The position numbers and the translations under genes were made by a program. From the NCBI GenBank assembly GCA_018240025.1, contig JAFEGM010000012.1, positions 41,811 through 105,810 on the forward strand: a stretch of 64,000 nt of DNA, in the 5' to 3' direction. The stretch is from Verrucomicrobiota bacterium. GTDB taxonomy: Bacteria > Verrucomicrobiota > Verrucomicrobiia > Chthoniobacterales > SZAS-18. Positions 8,791 through 18,332 of this stretch are shown here, piece by piece. Each line of letters starts with the position of its first letter. The first letter of the stretch is position 1. The notes beneath the pieces were generated by a model. The model saw only the letters and a program-made list of their open reading frames with translations, made no database searches and was not told the origin of the DNA.

Positions 8791-8863
8791 TGAGAGCGGG
8801 ACTGGTGACAAATGGCGGAGTGGCAGGGAGCGGGTGACGGGTAACCGGGTCACAGGGTGACGG

Positions 8864-8892
8864 TCGACCCGATCGACCCGATCGACCCGATG
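8864..8892. repeat. CGACCCGAT 9-mer tandem
   Basis: Three consecutive copies of the 9-mer CGACCCGAT end just before the secreted-protein gene region. They follow a short tract of GGTCACAGGGTGAC-like 8-mers at 8830-8860. Nothing else is recognisable before the ribosome binding site at about 9035-9043. Confidence 0.8.
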
Positions 8893-9050
8893 TGTGCGCG
8901 CTCCTGCTCGCTTCTAGCGCCCCAGCCGAGGCGGACCTCAGCCCCGCCGTGAATCCACTCCCGCAGAATCTCAGCCGCCGGCCGCGGCTTGCGGCGACTT
9001 CGTCAATCGAGCGGCAAATGGCGCGCATTTCCGGAGAGGGAGATACACGC

Positions 9051-11198
9051 ATGACCGACCCGTTCAGCGACTTGCCCATGTCGTGCCTCCCGTCCATCGA
9101 CCCGAGCCGCGACTCGTCCAAACCGCAGCCAGGGAGCTTCCTCCGCCGTTTCGCGCTGCGCCGGACTCGCGCCCTCGCCCGGGTGGCCGTGCTGGCCTTG
9201 GCGTTGATCGCGCCGACGGTGCGCGGGCAGACCCCGACCGAGCCGCAGTATCTCTCGTTCCAGGTCTTCCAGGGCGGCCCCGACCCGTTCATTCCGTTCG
9301 ATGGCGCACTGGTCTACACGCCGAAAGCGAAGATCGCGGCGGTCGTGCGCGACATCGTCGCGACCATCGGCACGAGGGGCGGCGGCCGCACCCGGCTGGC
9401 CTTCAATGTCGGGCCCATCGGCTTCGATCACACTGACGCCGAGGCCCGCCAGATCATCGCGGACGGATTCGACATCGCGCTGGCCGAAGATGTGGCGGTG
9501 GGGTTTCACCTCGACGACGCCATGTTCTGGAGCCGGCGCACGGACTTGATCGGCGATCCTGCCAACGTCGAGTGGACCGACTTCGCCGGCACGCCGAGCA
9601 CCGGCCTGCGGCTCGACTGGGCGCATCCGCCGGCGCGGATGTGCTTCAACGCTCCGCGCATCCGGGCCGAGGTGATTCGCCGGGCGCGCGACGTGATCGG
9701 CGCGGAGCTCGCCGCCCAGCTGGCCCGGCTGCGCGCGCTCGGCCGGGAGCATCTCTTCGCGGGCGTCATCGCCGGCTGGGAGAGCCATCTCGGGCAGGAT
9801 GCGGCCACGCAGAGTTTCGCGGGCTTTCACGCGCTGGCCAATCGCGGCTACGGCTCGGGCAATCCGCCGGTCGATGTCGCCGCCGAAGCTGCGTCCATCG
9901 TGGCCGAGTTCATCGGCCTTTGGACGAGCGGTCTTGCGCAGGCCGGGATCGAGCCCGCCCGCACCTACACCCATGTCGCGTTTCTCAGCCGCGCGACCTT
10001 CGCGACGCAGCCCGTGCCGCCGGGCACGACCTACGAGCTGCTGGTCAATCTCCTGCCGAGCACGCAGCAGCCGTCGGTGGCCTTCGTGGCCGGCGCGCGG
10101 CCCGGCTTCAGCACCTATCCCGCGCCGGGCGTCTTCGATCAGATCCAGGAAGAGCTCGCCCGCTTCGGGCAGACCGCCTGGGCCTCGTGCGAGGGCACCA
10201 ATCTGCGCCTGCCCGGGCCGGCCGGGAATTCGGGGTTGACGATGGAGGCGTATCTCGCGCGCTGTTTCCGTCGCGGGGCCACGCTCGTGAACCTCTACAG
10301 CTGGGGCATCGGCGGCCCGGGCGTGCGGGAGACCGACCCCTTCCGCCTCGTGACCGAAGGCCCGGCCGCCCTCGCGGCCTATCGCAAGTTTCTGCGGGGC
10401 GAAGCGTTGGAGGAACCGGCGCGGCTCATCAACGTCTCCACCCGGCTGCGCGCCGGTGCCGGCGACGAAGTGCCCATCGCCGGCTTCGCGCTGCGCGACG
10501 GCCCCAAGAGGGTCGCGCTGCGCGTGCTCGGACCCAGCCTCGCGGGGGTTCAGGTGCCCGACGTCCTGGCCAATCCGACGCTCGAACTCGTGCGCGCCAG
10601 CGACCAGGCCACGCTGCTGCGCCACGACGACTGGCGCGAAGATCCGAGCACCGCCGACGCGCTGATTGCAGCCCGGCTCGCCCCGGACAGCGCGCTCGAG
10701 AGCGCAACCCTCCAGACGCTGCTCCCGGGCAACTACACCGTCATCGCCCGTGGCCTGGCCGGCGGCACGGGCAATTGCCTCGTCGAGATCTACGATCTCG
10801 AGACCGGGCTCACGCCCAGGCTGACCAACCTCTCCACCCGCGGCGCCGTCGGCCTCGGCGACCACGCCATGATCGCCGGCTTTGTGGTGGGCAGCGGAGC
10901 GCCCCGCCGCTTCCTCGTGCGCTCGCTCGGTCCTTCGCTGACAGCATTGGGCGTTCCGCATGCGCTGGCGGACCCCCGCCTCGAGGTGTTGCCCGGCGCG
11001 GGCGCGGCCGCTCTGGGCGCCAACGACGACTGGCCCTCCGCCCAGGCCGCTGAGATTTCCGCCACCGGCTTCGCCCCGCCCGATCCCCGCGAAGCCGCGC
11101 TCATTCTCACCCTCGGCCCCGGCTCGTATAGCGTGATCGTGCGCGGCGCGGCAGGTGCTGTGGGGAATGCGATCGTGGAAGTGTACGAGCTGCCGTGA
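9051..11198 (+). CDS. Large secreted glycoside-hydrolase-like protein with two C-terminal repeats
   Basis: About 715 residues. A hydrophobic segment at about residues 40-60 (VAVLALALIAPTVRGQ) is a signal peptide behind a basic leader. Residues 65-460 look like a TIM-barrel hydrolase fold: acidic residues in GFHLDDAMFW and GVIAGWESHLGQD are candidate catalytic positions, and an Asp/Tyr-rich substrate face follows. No numbered GH family is recognised with certainty. Two copies of a domain of about 110 residues follow, beginning RLINVSTRLRAGAGDEVPIA and RLTNLSTRGAVGLGDHAMIA. Each carries a LGPSL motif, seen repeatedly in secreted proteins of Opitutaceae. The ATG at 9051 has GGAGAGGG upstream. 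The gene is flanked on both sides by copies of the 115-bp repeat. Confidence 0.75.
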   Translation: MTDPFSDLPMSCLPSIDPSRDSSKPQPGSFLRRFALRRTRALARVAVLALALIAPTVRGQTPTEPQYLSFQVFQGGPDPFIPFDGALVYTPKAKIAAVVRDIVATIGTRGGGRTRLAFNVGPIGFDHTDAEARQIIADGFDIALAEDVAVGFHLDDAMFWSRRTDLIGDPANVEWTDFAGTPSTGLRLDWAHPPARMCFNAPRIRAEVIRRARDVIGAELAAQLARLRALGREHLFAGVIAGWESHLGQDAATQSFAGFHALANRGYGSGNPPVDVAAEAASIVAEFIGLWTSGLAQAGIEPARTYTHVAFLSRATFATQPVPPGTTYELLVNLLPSTQQPSVAFVAGARPGFSTYPAPGVFDQIQEELARFGQTAWASCEGTNLRLPGPAGNSGLTMEAYLARCFRRGATLVNLYSWGIGGPGVRETDPFRLVTEGPAALAAYRKFLRGEALEEPARLINVSTRLRAGAGDEVPIAGFALRDGPKRVALRVLGPSLAGVQVPDVLANPTLELVRASDQATLLRHDDWREDPSTADALIAARLAPDSALESATLQTLLPGNYTVIARGLAGGTGNCLVEIYDLETGLTPRLTNLSTRGAVGLGDHAMIAGFVVGSGAPRRFLVRSLGPSLTALGVPHALADPRLEVLPGAGAAALGANDDWPSAQAAEISATGFAPPDPREAALILTLGPGSYSVIVRGAAGAVGNAIVEVYELP

Positions 11199-11234
11199 GG
11201 CGGGGGTGATGTGACGGGGTGACTCCAACTCGGT

Positions 11235-11450
11235 GGCGGTGCGGAGGTCGGAAGCTCGCGCGAAGCCGCGAAGGCGCGAAGGTACGGTAGAGAGGTGCCG
11301 AGGCGGATAGAACGCCGTGGAGTGCGCGCAGCTTGCTGCCGCTGTTGTTCAGGCAGCTTGCTGCCGCCGCGGAAGAGGGCGTGGGAACGGGACTGGTGAT
11401 CGAGTGACGGGGTGAGGGGGTGGGTGACAGGGTGACAGGGTGACGGGGTG
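11235..11450. repeat. Fourth 115-bp repeat copy plus GTGACGGG tandem
   Basis: Bases about 11235-11345 repeat the unit of 8447-8790 with the same order of motifs and a modified end (AGCTTGCTGCCGC twice). Bases 11390-11450 form a degenerate tandem of GGTGACAG/GGTGACGG 8-mers. The spacer 11199-11553 holds no credible gene. Confidence 0.85.
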
Positions 11451-11553
11451 ATTCCCGCCCGATGGCTGCGAGTTCCTGCGCGCTTCGATGCTCAAGCAGA
11501 AGTGGCCGTGGACCTCCCCCACCGTGGCCACCGCGCTCGGCCAGCACGGCCGC

Positions 11554-12558
11554 CTACTGGATCGTCACCGGCGCGCCCGTCGACACCATCCGGCAGAACT
11601 TGGCCGCGTCCCAATTCGACAGCCGAATGCAGCCGTGGCTGCCGGCGCGGCCGATCGTTTCCGGATTCGGCGAGCCGTGGATGCCGATGCCGGGCTTGTT
11701 CAAGCCGGCCCACATGATGCCCACGGGGCTGTTGGGGCCGGGCGGCAGCTGGAAGAAGTTCTCCGTCCGCTCGCCGCGCTTGAGCACGCCTTCGTCCCAG
11801 CGAAACCACGGGAAGGTGGTCACGCCGAGAATACGCCATTCGCCGGGCGGCGCGGGGTGGGCGCTCGATCCCGGCGTGATGGGAAAGGCGGCCAGCAGCC
11901 GCGCGCCCTCGCGGACCTCCAGCATGCGCTGGCGCAGATCGACCAGCACGCGCCGCCCGCCCGGTGCGACGAGATCGCGCGTCAGCGGCAGGTCCTCCAG
12001 CGCGAACGGCCGCGCCACGTTCGGCACCGTGACCCGCGCGCCGGCCGCGAGGGTGTCGAGATTCACGCCCGGATTCAACCGCCGCAGGAAGTCGCGCGAG
12101 GTGTGGAAGCGCTCGGCCAGCAGTTCGGTCAACGATGTGTACGGCTGCCCCTTCTGCTTTTGGATCTCCGCGTTCGATTTCCCCATCGTGCCGAGCTTCG
12201 CCAGGTTGTCGGCTGAGACGACGTAGCTGGTGTACGGCGTCACGCCCGCCGTGTCCGGCTGCGCCTCGGCCGGCAGCCCGCGGACCGCGTTGTAACGGGC
12301 CAGCGCCTTGCGGGTGAATTCGCCGTCGCGTCCGTCGACCACGCCCGGGCCGAAGTCCGCGTCGTCGAGCAGGAGCTGCAGCCGCACCTGCGCATCGCGC
12401 GCCGCCAGCGGATCGACCGCCGGCACGCTCGCGGTCGGGGAAGTCGGCCCCGCCAGCTGCGCCGCCGGCCGACTCGGTCGCGGCGCGGTCGCGCAAGCTC
12501 CGAGCAGGAGCGCGGCGGGGAGGACGAGGGCGGAACGAACGAGAGCGAGGACAGGCAT
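11554..12558 (-). CDS. L,D-transpeptidase lipoprotein (YkuD/ErfK family)
   Basis: A 334-residue envelope enzyme. The N-terminus MPVLALVRSALVLPAALLLG followed by ACA is a lipoprotein signal with a lipobox cysteine. A region from residue 60 to 170 resembles peptidoglycan-binding and LysM-like modules (DGEFTRKALARYNAVRGLP, ERFHTSRDFLRRLNPG). The C-terminal YkuD domain includes the catalytic signature HGSPNPETIG followed by SHGCIRLSN, with the nucleophilic cysteine in SHGC. It is predicted to form 3-3 peptidoglycan crosslinks or attach proteins to peptidoglycan. The ATG at 12558 gives a clean lipoprotein signal; the longer frame upstream lacks support. Confidence 0.93.
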   Translation of the reverse strand: MPVLALVRSALVLPAALLLGACATAPRPSRPAAQLAGPTSPTASVPAVDPLAARDAQVRLQLLLDDADFGPGVVDGRDGEFTRKALARYNAVRGLPAEAQPDTAGVTPYTSYVVSADNLAKLGTMGKSNAEIQKQKGQPYTSLTELLAERFHTSRDFLRRLNPGVNLDTLAAGARVTVPNVARPFALEDLPLTRDLVAPGGRRVLVDLRQRMLEVREGARLLAAFPITPGSSAHPAPPGEWRILGVTTFPWFRWDEGVLKRGERTENFFQLPPGPNSPVGIMWAGLNKPGIGIHGSPNPETIGRAGSHGCIRLSNWDAAKFCRMVSTGAPVTIQ

Positions 12559-12785
12559 GGCAGGCAGAGCGAAGCAGCGAGCCCGCACCATTCCCCGGCC
12601 CCGGCTCCGTCCCAAACGCGCAGCGCGCAGGAGTCTGTCATCGCGCGCGGCGAACGGAACCATGGAAAGGGCGCGGGAGGTTGAGCGAGCTGCCCGCCCC
12701 ACGTCCTCCGCCTCGGTATGGCATTTTTCTCCGGCACCCACCGCCTCCCGCACACTGCGGCGGGCGGCATTCGCCCATCCGATGC

Positions 12786-13411
12786 TCAGGCTCCGCGGGC
12801 TCGCTCGGCCACCGGGCCCCAGTCGGCCTGGCACGGGAGGACCGGAATGCGCAGGTAGGACTCCATCGCCTCCCCCAGGCCGGCGAGCGGCGTGAAGCCG
12901 AAGTGTCGCCAGGCCCGCAGGTCCCCGGTCCGCACCGCGGCAAACACCTGCCGGCGACGGCCGCGACCGACCAGCTCGCGGCCTTGGGCACGAGGCGGAA
13001 AATGGTGTCGGCCCTCGGGCGGTGCGGATGGGCCACGAACCGGCCGGCTTCGCAGTAGGGCACTCCCGCCGCTTCGAGCGCGTCGAGCTGCCGGGTCAGC
13101 CCGTGCGCGCCGAATTCCTCCTCCAACGTCAGGCGCCAACCCGGGGCCTGATCGAGCACGTTGAGGGACTCGGGGCGCACCCTCGCCACGGCTGCCCGCA
13201 GTTGCGGCAGCTGCGGACTGTCGGAGCGGGGAACGACGAGCCGCAGCGCGGCCTGCAGACCCTCGGCATCGAAGAGGCCGAGGAACCGCGACCAGCGGTC
13301 GTAGGGATTGACCTCCAGCCCGCCGGGAAACGGCCAGCGCGCCTCACGCAGGCGCAGATACGCGGTCAATTCGTCCACCGTGGTCAGCTCGCGGAACTCC
13401 GGGGGAATCAT
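12786..13411 (-). pseudogene. Acyltransferase-like gene with a frameshift
   Basis: The gene starts at 13411 (MIPPEFRELTTVDELTAYLR) and runs in one frame to about 12960, where the sense reading (KAASWSVAAVAGR) continues in the next frame as QVFAAVRTGDLRAWRHFGFTPLAGLGEAM and ends at 12786. Joined, the product is about 205 residues and resembles GNAT-like N-acyl amino acid or autoinducer synthases (start MIPPEFR, RLREARWPFPGG, ARFLGLFDAEG-like core). A single-base change would restore the frame, so this is either an inactivating frameshift or a sequencing error in a GC run. It is divergent from the heme-oxygenase-fold gene, with 76 bases between the starts. Confidence 0.6.
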
Positions 13412-13487
13412 GCCAGAGACGTATCGAAATCGACCCAACGAGGCGGACGCATTGCCTGGGCCCATCGCTTCTGCCACACCTGCCGCC

Positions 13488-14165
13488 ATGTCAAAAGGCG
13501 CCCTTGCCCACAACGATCGCTGCGCGGAACGCCTCGACGCGATCGTGCGCGCCAGCGCCACGTTCCGGAGCCTGCTCGATGGCAGCATCGCCCGCCCCGC
13601 CTTCGCCCGCTGGCTGGCGCAGACGGCCGTCTACTCCGACGTCACCGGTTCCGTGCTGCGCCAGGCCGCCGCGACCTTGGGCAGCGGCGCCCTGGGCGAG
13701 CTGGCTCCGCCGCTGCGCGCCCACGGCGACGAGGAGGCCGAAGAGAACCCGGTGATCCACGAGGACCTCGCGGCCCTCGGCCTGGATCTGCGCGCGGCCG
13801 AGGTGCTGCCGCCCACGGCCACGTATGTGAAGATGATGCAGGAGACCGCCCTGCATCCCGCCTGGGCCATCGGCGTGACCGGCGTCATCCGCCTCTACGA
13901 GAAAGCCCTCGCGGCCCCGTTCGCGCCCGTCATGCATCGCGCGCTGAGTGCCTCGCCCGACCCCGCCATCCGCGCCGCCCTCCGGTTCATCGCCGCCCAC
14001 ACCGACGAAGCCGAGCACCTCGCCCGGATGGACGAAATCGTCGCCGCCGCCCCGCCGGCCAGCGATTTCGCCATCGAGTGGTGCGCCGAGCAGGCCCTGC
14101 TGCATTATCAGGGGCTGCTGGCGCACTTGGATGGGTGCGCGGAGGGAGGCGGCGATTTTCAGTGA
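13488..14165 (+). CDS. Heme-oxygenase-fold (PqqC/TENA-like) protein
   Basis: A 225-residue all-helical protein. Motifs suggest the iron-containing redox / PqqC-TENA superfamily: EENPVIHEDLAALG early, HPAWAIGVTG in the middle, and HTDEAEHLARMDEI plus EWCAEQALLHYQG at the end. Several His and Glu residues fall where di-iron members place ligands (HGDEEAEEN, HTDEAEH). Members oxidise small metabolites or degrade heme-like compounds; the substrate here is unknown. The ATG at 13488 is used. It is divergent from an acyltransferase-like gene, a pairing that hints at a small lipid or signal biosynthesis pair (inference). Confidence 0.65.
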   Translation: MSKGALAHNDRCAERLDAIVRASATFRSLLDGSIARPAFARWLAQTAVYSDVTGSVLRQAAATLGSGALGELAPPLRAHGDEEAEENPVIHEDLAALGLDLRAAEVLPPTATYVKMMQETALHPAWAIGVTGVIRLYEKALAAPFAPVMHRALSASPDPAIRAALRFIAAHTDEAEHLARMDEIVAAAPPASDFAIEWCAEQALLHYQGLLAHLDGCAEGGGDFQ

Positions 14166-14391
14166 GGACTGAGATCGATCTCCAGGCGGTGGCGCAGAGT
14201 TAGAAGGGACGCGCTACCGGATCGGCAAGCTTGTCGAGCATCCATCGGTGATGCCCCCCCAGGGAACCTCGGCCAGGAGCGCCAGCGGAGCCTCGTCGCC
14301 CGAGGGCGCCCGCAATATGCCGAACTCGATCCGCCCGTCGGCTCCGGTTTGTATGGTGACACCATACGATTGTTTGTTGTAAGCGAACAAT

Positions 14392-17300
14392 CTAGGCGGC
14401 GGCATGAACTCGAATCTGCGCCAGCAGTTCGATCAGCTGGTCCACCGCCGCCGAATCGAACACCCCTTCCGGTCCGTGGGGGCTCATGTCGGTGAAGGGC
14501 GATTCGTAGAGCAACTCTGGCTTCATGGCGCCGTGGGCCGTCAGGTGATCGACTATCAGATTCACGAACTCGATCTGATTCGCCGTTAGCGTTCGCCCGG
14601 TCGTGAAGGCGTTGAAAGCCTGCTTGGCCGCATCCCGCTCCAAGCCGACGAGCGAACGCACAAACAGCCCCAGCCCTTCGCTCTCGGCCTTGGCTCGAGC
14701 CAGGTGCTCGGGATTGAGCGCGCCGCTCTCGGCCAGCATGCGCTCGAGTTCCTGCAGGTCGAGCGCGGTCAGGGGCTCGTTCATCCGCAGCTTGTGGATG
14801 GCGAGGTAGTCCTCGTGCTTGCGAAGAAACGCTCGCGCCTTGTCCCGGAAGCGCTCGAACGAGTCGGAGGCCGTAAACCCCGGAAGCTCGACGGCTGTGT
14901 CCTCTCCGATCACATCCTCGAAGTCCGTGTAGATGGGCTTGCGCGCTGCCTTTTCGATCAGCTTCACCAGCGCGCGCAGCCGCCGGCGCACGTTTTCCAG
15001 CATCGGCACCGTAACGTCCTGCCACCAGTCGTCGGTCTGAAGATTCTGAATCAACTCCAGTTGGGCCTGCACCATTGGGATGCTCGCCTTTTCCTCGAGC
15101 AAGCCGGCGATGGACTTCACCTGCTCGCTCAATCGTTGGAAGGCCGGCTCCACGTTCAGCACCGCCAATTGCAGCTTCAGCAGGAGAAGGTCGAACCGCT
15201 TCGCCTCTTCATCCTCGGGGTCCAGCTCGGCCGGCAGGCCCGCCACTTCATGCGCGAGCTCGGTGTACGCCTCCGATTTCAGCACTGTCCAAGCCTCCGG
15301 CCGGGCGTACTTCTCGACATACCTGCGCTTTGCCCGGACTACGAAGTTGTCCACGTTCATGGCCGCGACTTCCCCCTGCAGCAGCGTCGCGGTCTCGCGC
15401 CGGAGGCTCCAGAATCCGTCCTCGCCTTCGCGGATCACGACGGACTCGTCCAGTTGCTTGTCCAACCCCTGGATCAACTCCAGTCGCGCCAGGAAGAGCC
15501 GCTTGCCGAGTGAGGCGCCGAGCGAGCCTTCGACCGTCGCCGGATTCTGGCTGAAGAACTCCAGGTTCTGGCAGTAGTCGAAGATGTAGAAGAACTCCTT
15601 GTCCTTCCCGGGCGCGAAAAGGTCGGGGCAAAGCCGCGTGCCGCGCCCCACCATCTGCCAGAACTTCGTCTTCGAGCGCACCAGCTTGAAGAAGACGAGA
15701 TTCACGACCTCCGGCACGTCGATGCCGGTGTCGAGCATGTCGACCGAGATGGCCAGATGCGGGCTCTTCTCCTTGCGCGAGAAGTCATCGATCAGGCTCT
15801 GCGCGTATTCCGTCTTGAAGGTGATCACACGGGCGAACTTCCCGGCCAGGTGCGGATAGTTCTTGTCGAACCTCTCCTGGATGAAATCCGCATGCGCCTG
15901 GTTCTTGGCGAAGAGGATCGTTTTTCCGAGCCGATCCCCGCCCGCAACCTTCAACCCGTGGGTCATGAGGTGCGCGAGCACCTTGTCGACCGTGTCGATG
16001 TTGAAGAGCCATTGGTTCACGGCCTCCGCCTCCACGAAGGCGGGCGTGTTCCCGTCTTCATCCCATTCTTTCGCGTCCCATTGCTCCTTTTCCTCCTCGG
16101 TGAGGTCATCGTAGCGAATGCCCTGCCGCAGGAACCTGAGCGGCACCGAGACGGCCTTCGAAGGCACCAGAAACTTGTCTCCCACCGCGTCGGCCAGGTC
16201 GTACGCATCGGTCGGCACCCCTTTCTCCAGATCGAAGAGCCCGTAGGTGTCGCGGTCGATCTCGTCGCGCGGGGTGGCGGTGAGTCCGACCAGCAGCGAA
16301 TCGAAGTAGTCGAAGATCGCCCGGTATTTCTGGTAAACCGAACGGTGGGCTTCATCGATGATGACCAGGTCGAAGTGCCCCGGACCGAAGCGGCGCTGAT
16401 CGTCCTTCGACTCGTCGATCAGTCCCATCATGGTGGGATACGTCGAAACGAAAACCCGGCCCTCAGCGTGCCTCTCCGTCACGAGATTGACCGGTGATGC
16501 TTCCGGCAGGTGCTTCTTGAACGCGTTCACCGCCTGGTTCACCAGCGCCACGCGATCGGCCAGGAAGAGCACGCGCTTGGCCCAATTGCAGCGCATGAGC
16601 AGGTCGTAGAGCGCGATGACGGTGCGCGTCTTGCCGGCGCCCGTGGCCATCACGACCAGTGTTTTGCGGTGCTTGTCCTTCTCGAACACCTCCCCGATGC
16701 GGCGGATCGCCCGCGTCTGGTAGTAGCGCTCGACGATGGCCTCATCGACTGGCGCCTCCGCCAACGGCTTCCTCGACGTGCGGCGCTGGATGAGTAGTTC
16801 CAGTTCGTCCTTCTTGTAGAATCCCTGCACCCGCCGGGGCGGATATCCGTCGTCCCAGATCCAGTGCTCGTAGCCGTTCGAGTAGAAGATGACCGGCCGC
16901 TGGCCGAACTGCTGCTCCAGGCAATCCGCATACAGCTCCGCCTGCCGCTGGCCGACCCGCGGATCGCGCTTGGTCTTCTTGGCCTCGATGAGCGCGAGCG
17001 GCTTGCCGTCGTTCCCCCAGAGCACGTAGTCGACGAATCCCTTCCCCTCGGTGTTCGGCATCCCCGTCACGGGAAACTCCCGGTCGCGCTCGTGCGCCAG
17101 CGTCCAGCCGGCTTCCTTCAAGAGCAGGTCGATGAAGTAGTCACGCGTCTCGGCTTCGGAGTAATCGTGCGTGTCCGGCGTGGCCGCGTTCGCCTTCTTC
17201 GCCTCGGCCACCTCCGCGCGCAGGCGCTCCAGTTCGACGTCGAGCGCGTTCTTGTCGCTGAGCAGTTCCGAGAGCTTCTCGTCCTTCTCGCGCAACTGCG

Positions 17301-17775
17301 TCTCGAGCCTTTGGAGCTGTTCGAGCGTCTGCTTCGGCAGCGGCGTCGTTTTGGGCAATGCCGCGGGATCGAAGGCGAGCCCCGGCGCCGGCTTGGCCCC
17401 GCGCCCGTAAGTGTGAGCGAGCCAGTAGCAGAAGTGAAACAGCTCCTGCACCACCTGCAGCGCGTCGTATTGCCGCACCGGCCGGTTGCTGTGCACGGCA
17501 TCGTTGCCCTGACGCTGGATCAGCCGCGCCTTGCTGAAGACGGCCTGCCCCGCCACCGCCTGAAAGGTCGGCTCGTGAATGAGCGCGCTCAGGTTGTCCT
17601 GGTACGGCAGCTTCAGCTTCGCGTCGTATTTGTAGAGCCAGGCCATCGCCGCCTCCAAGGCGCGGCGAGAGTAGAAGCAGGCCGTGCGGGGATCGGAATA
17701 CGTCAGCGATTCCGCTTTGCTGGCCGCGGCGTGCACCTCGGGCCATTCGGCGGTGAGGAAGGCGAAATTAGACAC
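14392..17775 (-). CDS. hsdR: Type I restriction endonuclease R subunit
   Basis: A protein of about 1127 residues, the ATP-driven translocase and nuclease of a type I restriction-modification system. Order of parts: an N-terminal DUF4145-like helical region (TACFYSRRALEAAMAWLYKY), a coiled coil, then the nuclease with D and ExK in FVDYVLWGND and LALIEAKKTK. After these comes a superfamily 2 helicase with Walker A VVMATGAGKTRT, DEAH box VIIDEAH, SAT-like LTATP and motif VI QMVGRGTRLCPD. A C-terminal EcoEI-type helical domain follows. GTG at 17775 (VSNFAFLTAEWPEV) is the suggested start; the longer frame to 17850 is basic and low-complexity. It is the last gene of the operon, 100 bases after the toxin-like gene. 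Confidence 0.93.
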   Translation of the reverse strand: MSNFAFLTAEWPEVHAAASKAESLTYSDPRTACFYSRRALEAAMAWLYKYDAKLKLPYQDNLSALIHEPTFQAVAGQAVFSKARLIQRQGNDAVHSNRPVRQYDALQVVQELFHFCYWLAHTYGRGAKPAPGLAFDPAALPKTTPLPKQTLEQLQRLETQLREKDEKLSELLSDKNALDVELERLRAEVAEAKKANAATPDTHDYSEAETRDYFIDLLLKEAGWTLAHERDREFPVTGMPNTEGKGFVDYVLWGNDGKPLALIEAKKTKRDPRVGQRQAELYADCLEQQFGQRPVIFYSNGYEHWIWDDGYPPRRVQGFYKKDELELLIQRRTSRKPLAEAPVDEAIVERYYQTRAIRRIGEVFEKDKHRKTLVVMATGAGKTRTVIALYDLLMRCNWAKRVLFLADRVALVNQAVNAFKKHLPEASPVNLVTERHAEGRVFVSTYPTMMGLIDESKDDQRRFGPGHFDLVIIDEAHRSVYQKYRAIFDYFDSLLVGLTATPRDEIDRDTYGLFDLEKGVPTDAYDLADAVGDKFLVPSKAVSVPLRFLRQGIRYDDLTEEEKEQWDAKEWDEDGNTPAFVEAEAVNQWLFNIDTVDKVLAHLMTHGLKVAGGDRLGKTILFAKNQAHADFIQERFDKNYPHLAGKFARVITFKTEYAQSLIDDFSRKEKSPHLAISVDMLDTGIDVPEVVNLVFFKLVRSKTKFWQMVGRGTRLCPDLFAPGKDKEFFYIFDYCQNLEFFSQNPATVEGSLGASLGKRLFLARLELIQGLDKQLDESVVIREGEDGFWSLRRETATLLQGEVAAMNVDNFVVRAKRRYVEKYARPEAWTVLKSEAYTELAHEVAGLPAELDPEDEEAKRFDLLLLKLQLAVLNVEPAFQRLSEQVKSIAGLLEEKASIPMVQAQLELIQNLQTDDWWQDVTVPMLENVRRRLRALVKLIEKAARKPIYTDFEDVIGEDTAVELPGFTASDSFERFRDKARAFLRKHEDYLAIHKLRMNEPLTALDLQELERMLAESGALNPEHLARAKAESEGLGLFVRSLVGLERDAAKQAFNAFTTGRTLTANQIEFVNLIVDHLTAHGAMKPELLYESPFTDMSPHGPEGVFDSAAVDQLIELLAQIRVHAAA

Positions 17776-17875
17776 GGGCTTCGCGGTTATGCCTGCGTGC
17801 CCCCGAGAATTCAACCTCTTCGTGGAGGACCGCGCTGGCCGACCGCGCACCGGGTGCCGGGTGCGCGGCGCGGGA

Positions 17876-18310
17876 TCATTCAGGCGGCTTGCGTCCGTGA
17901 GTTCGCTCGAGGTGCACGAGAATCGGTCGCAGATCGAGTTGGTAGCGCAGGGAGTATCGCTCTCCGCGCGGACCCTCGGCCGCCTTCATCAATTCCGGCC
18001 AGACGCTGAGCACGGCGCGAGCCTTCTCGAATTGCGGGCTGTTGTGCATTCGACCACTGACCAGCACGTGGGTGACGCCCGCTTCCAGACAAAGTCGCGG
18101 TAGCTTGGGCCCGCCCTGTTTTCCTCGGTCGCCACTCACCACCAGCCAGTCGCCCCCGGCGATCTGCGGAATCCATTCGTCGTCGGGGCCGCCCAAGGTG
18201 CGCAGTTCCCCAATGTGCCGGAGCTCATGGGGCTCGCGGGAGAACTTCACCACTTCTGCCAGGGCGCCGACCAGCGGGCGCCCAAAGTTTTCGTCGAAAA
18301 GCAGCTTCAT
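17876..18310 (-). CDS. PIN-like DUF5615-type toxin candidate
   Basis: A 144-residue protein that begins MKLLFDENFGRPLVGALAEV, the typical opening of DUF5615/Mut7-C-like PIN domains, where the early Asp and Glu (D6, E7) are metal ligands. Another acidic patch lies in GPDDEWIPQIAGGDWLVVSGDRG, with the last Asp in the second PIN position. Family members are predicted RNases acting as toxins of DUF433 antitoxin pairs. It follows the DUF433-containing gene by 22 bases, fitting a toxin-antitoxin pair placed inside the restriction operon. Confidence 0.75.
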   Translation of the reverse strand: MKLLFDENFGRPLVGALAEVVKFSREPHELRHIGELRTLGGPDDEWIPQIAGGDWLVVSGDRGKQGGPKLPRLCLEAGVTHVLVSGRMHNSPQFEKARAVLSVWPELMKAAEGPRGERYSLRYQLDLRPILVHLERTHGRKPPE

Positions 18311-18332
18311 GCTCGTCGCGAGGTGTCAACGA

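Noticed and set aside
8430..8860. Short frames in the 115-bp repeats
   Set aside because: Open on both strands because of GC-rich repeats; composition is not protein-like.
14214..14405. 63-residue frame overlapping the end of hsdR
   Set aside because: No recognisable domain and no ribosome binding site; reading overlaps hsdR.
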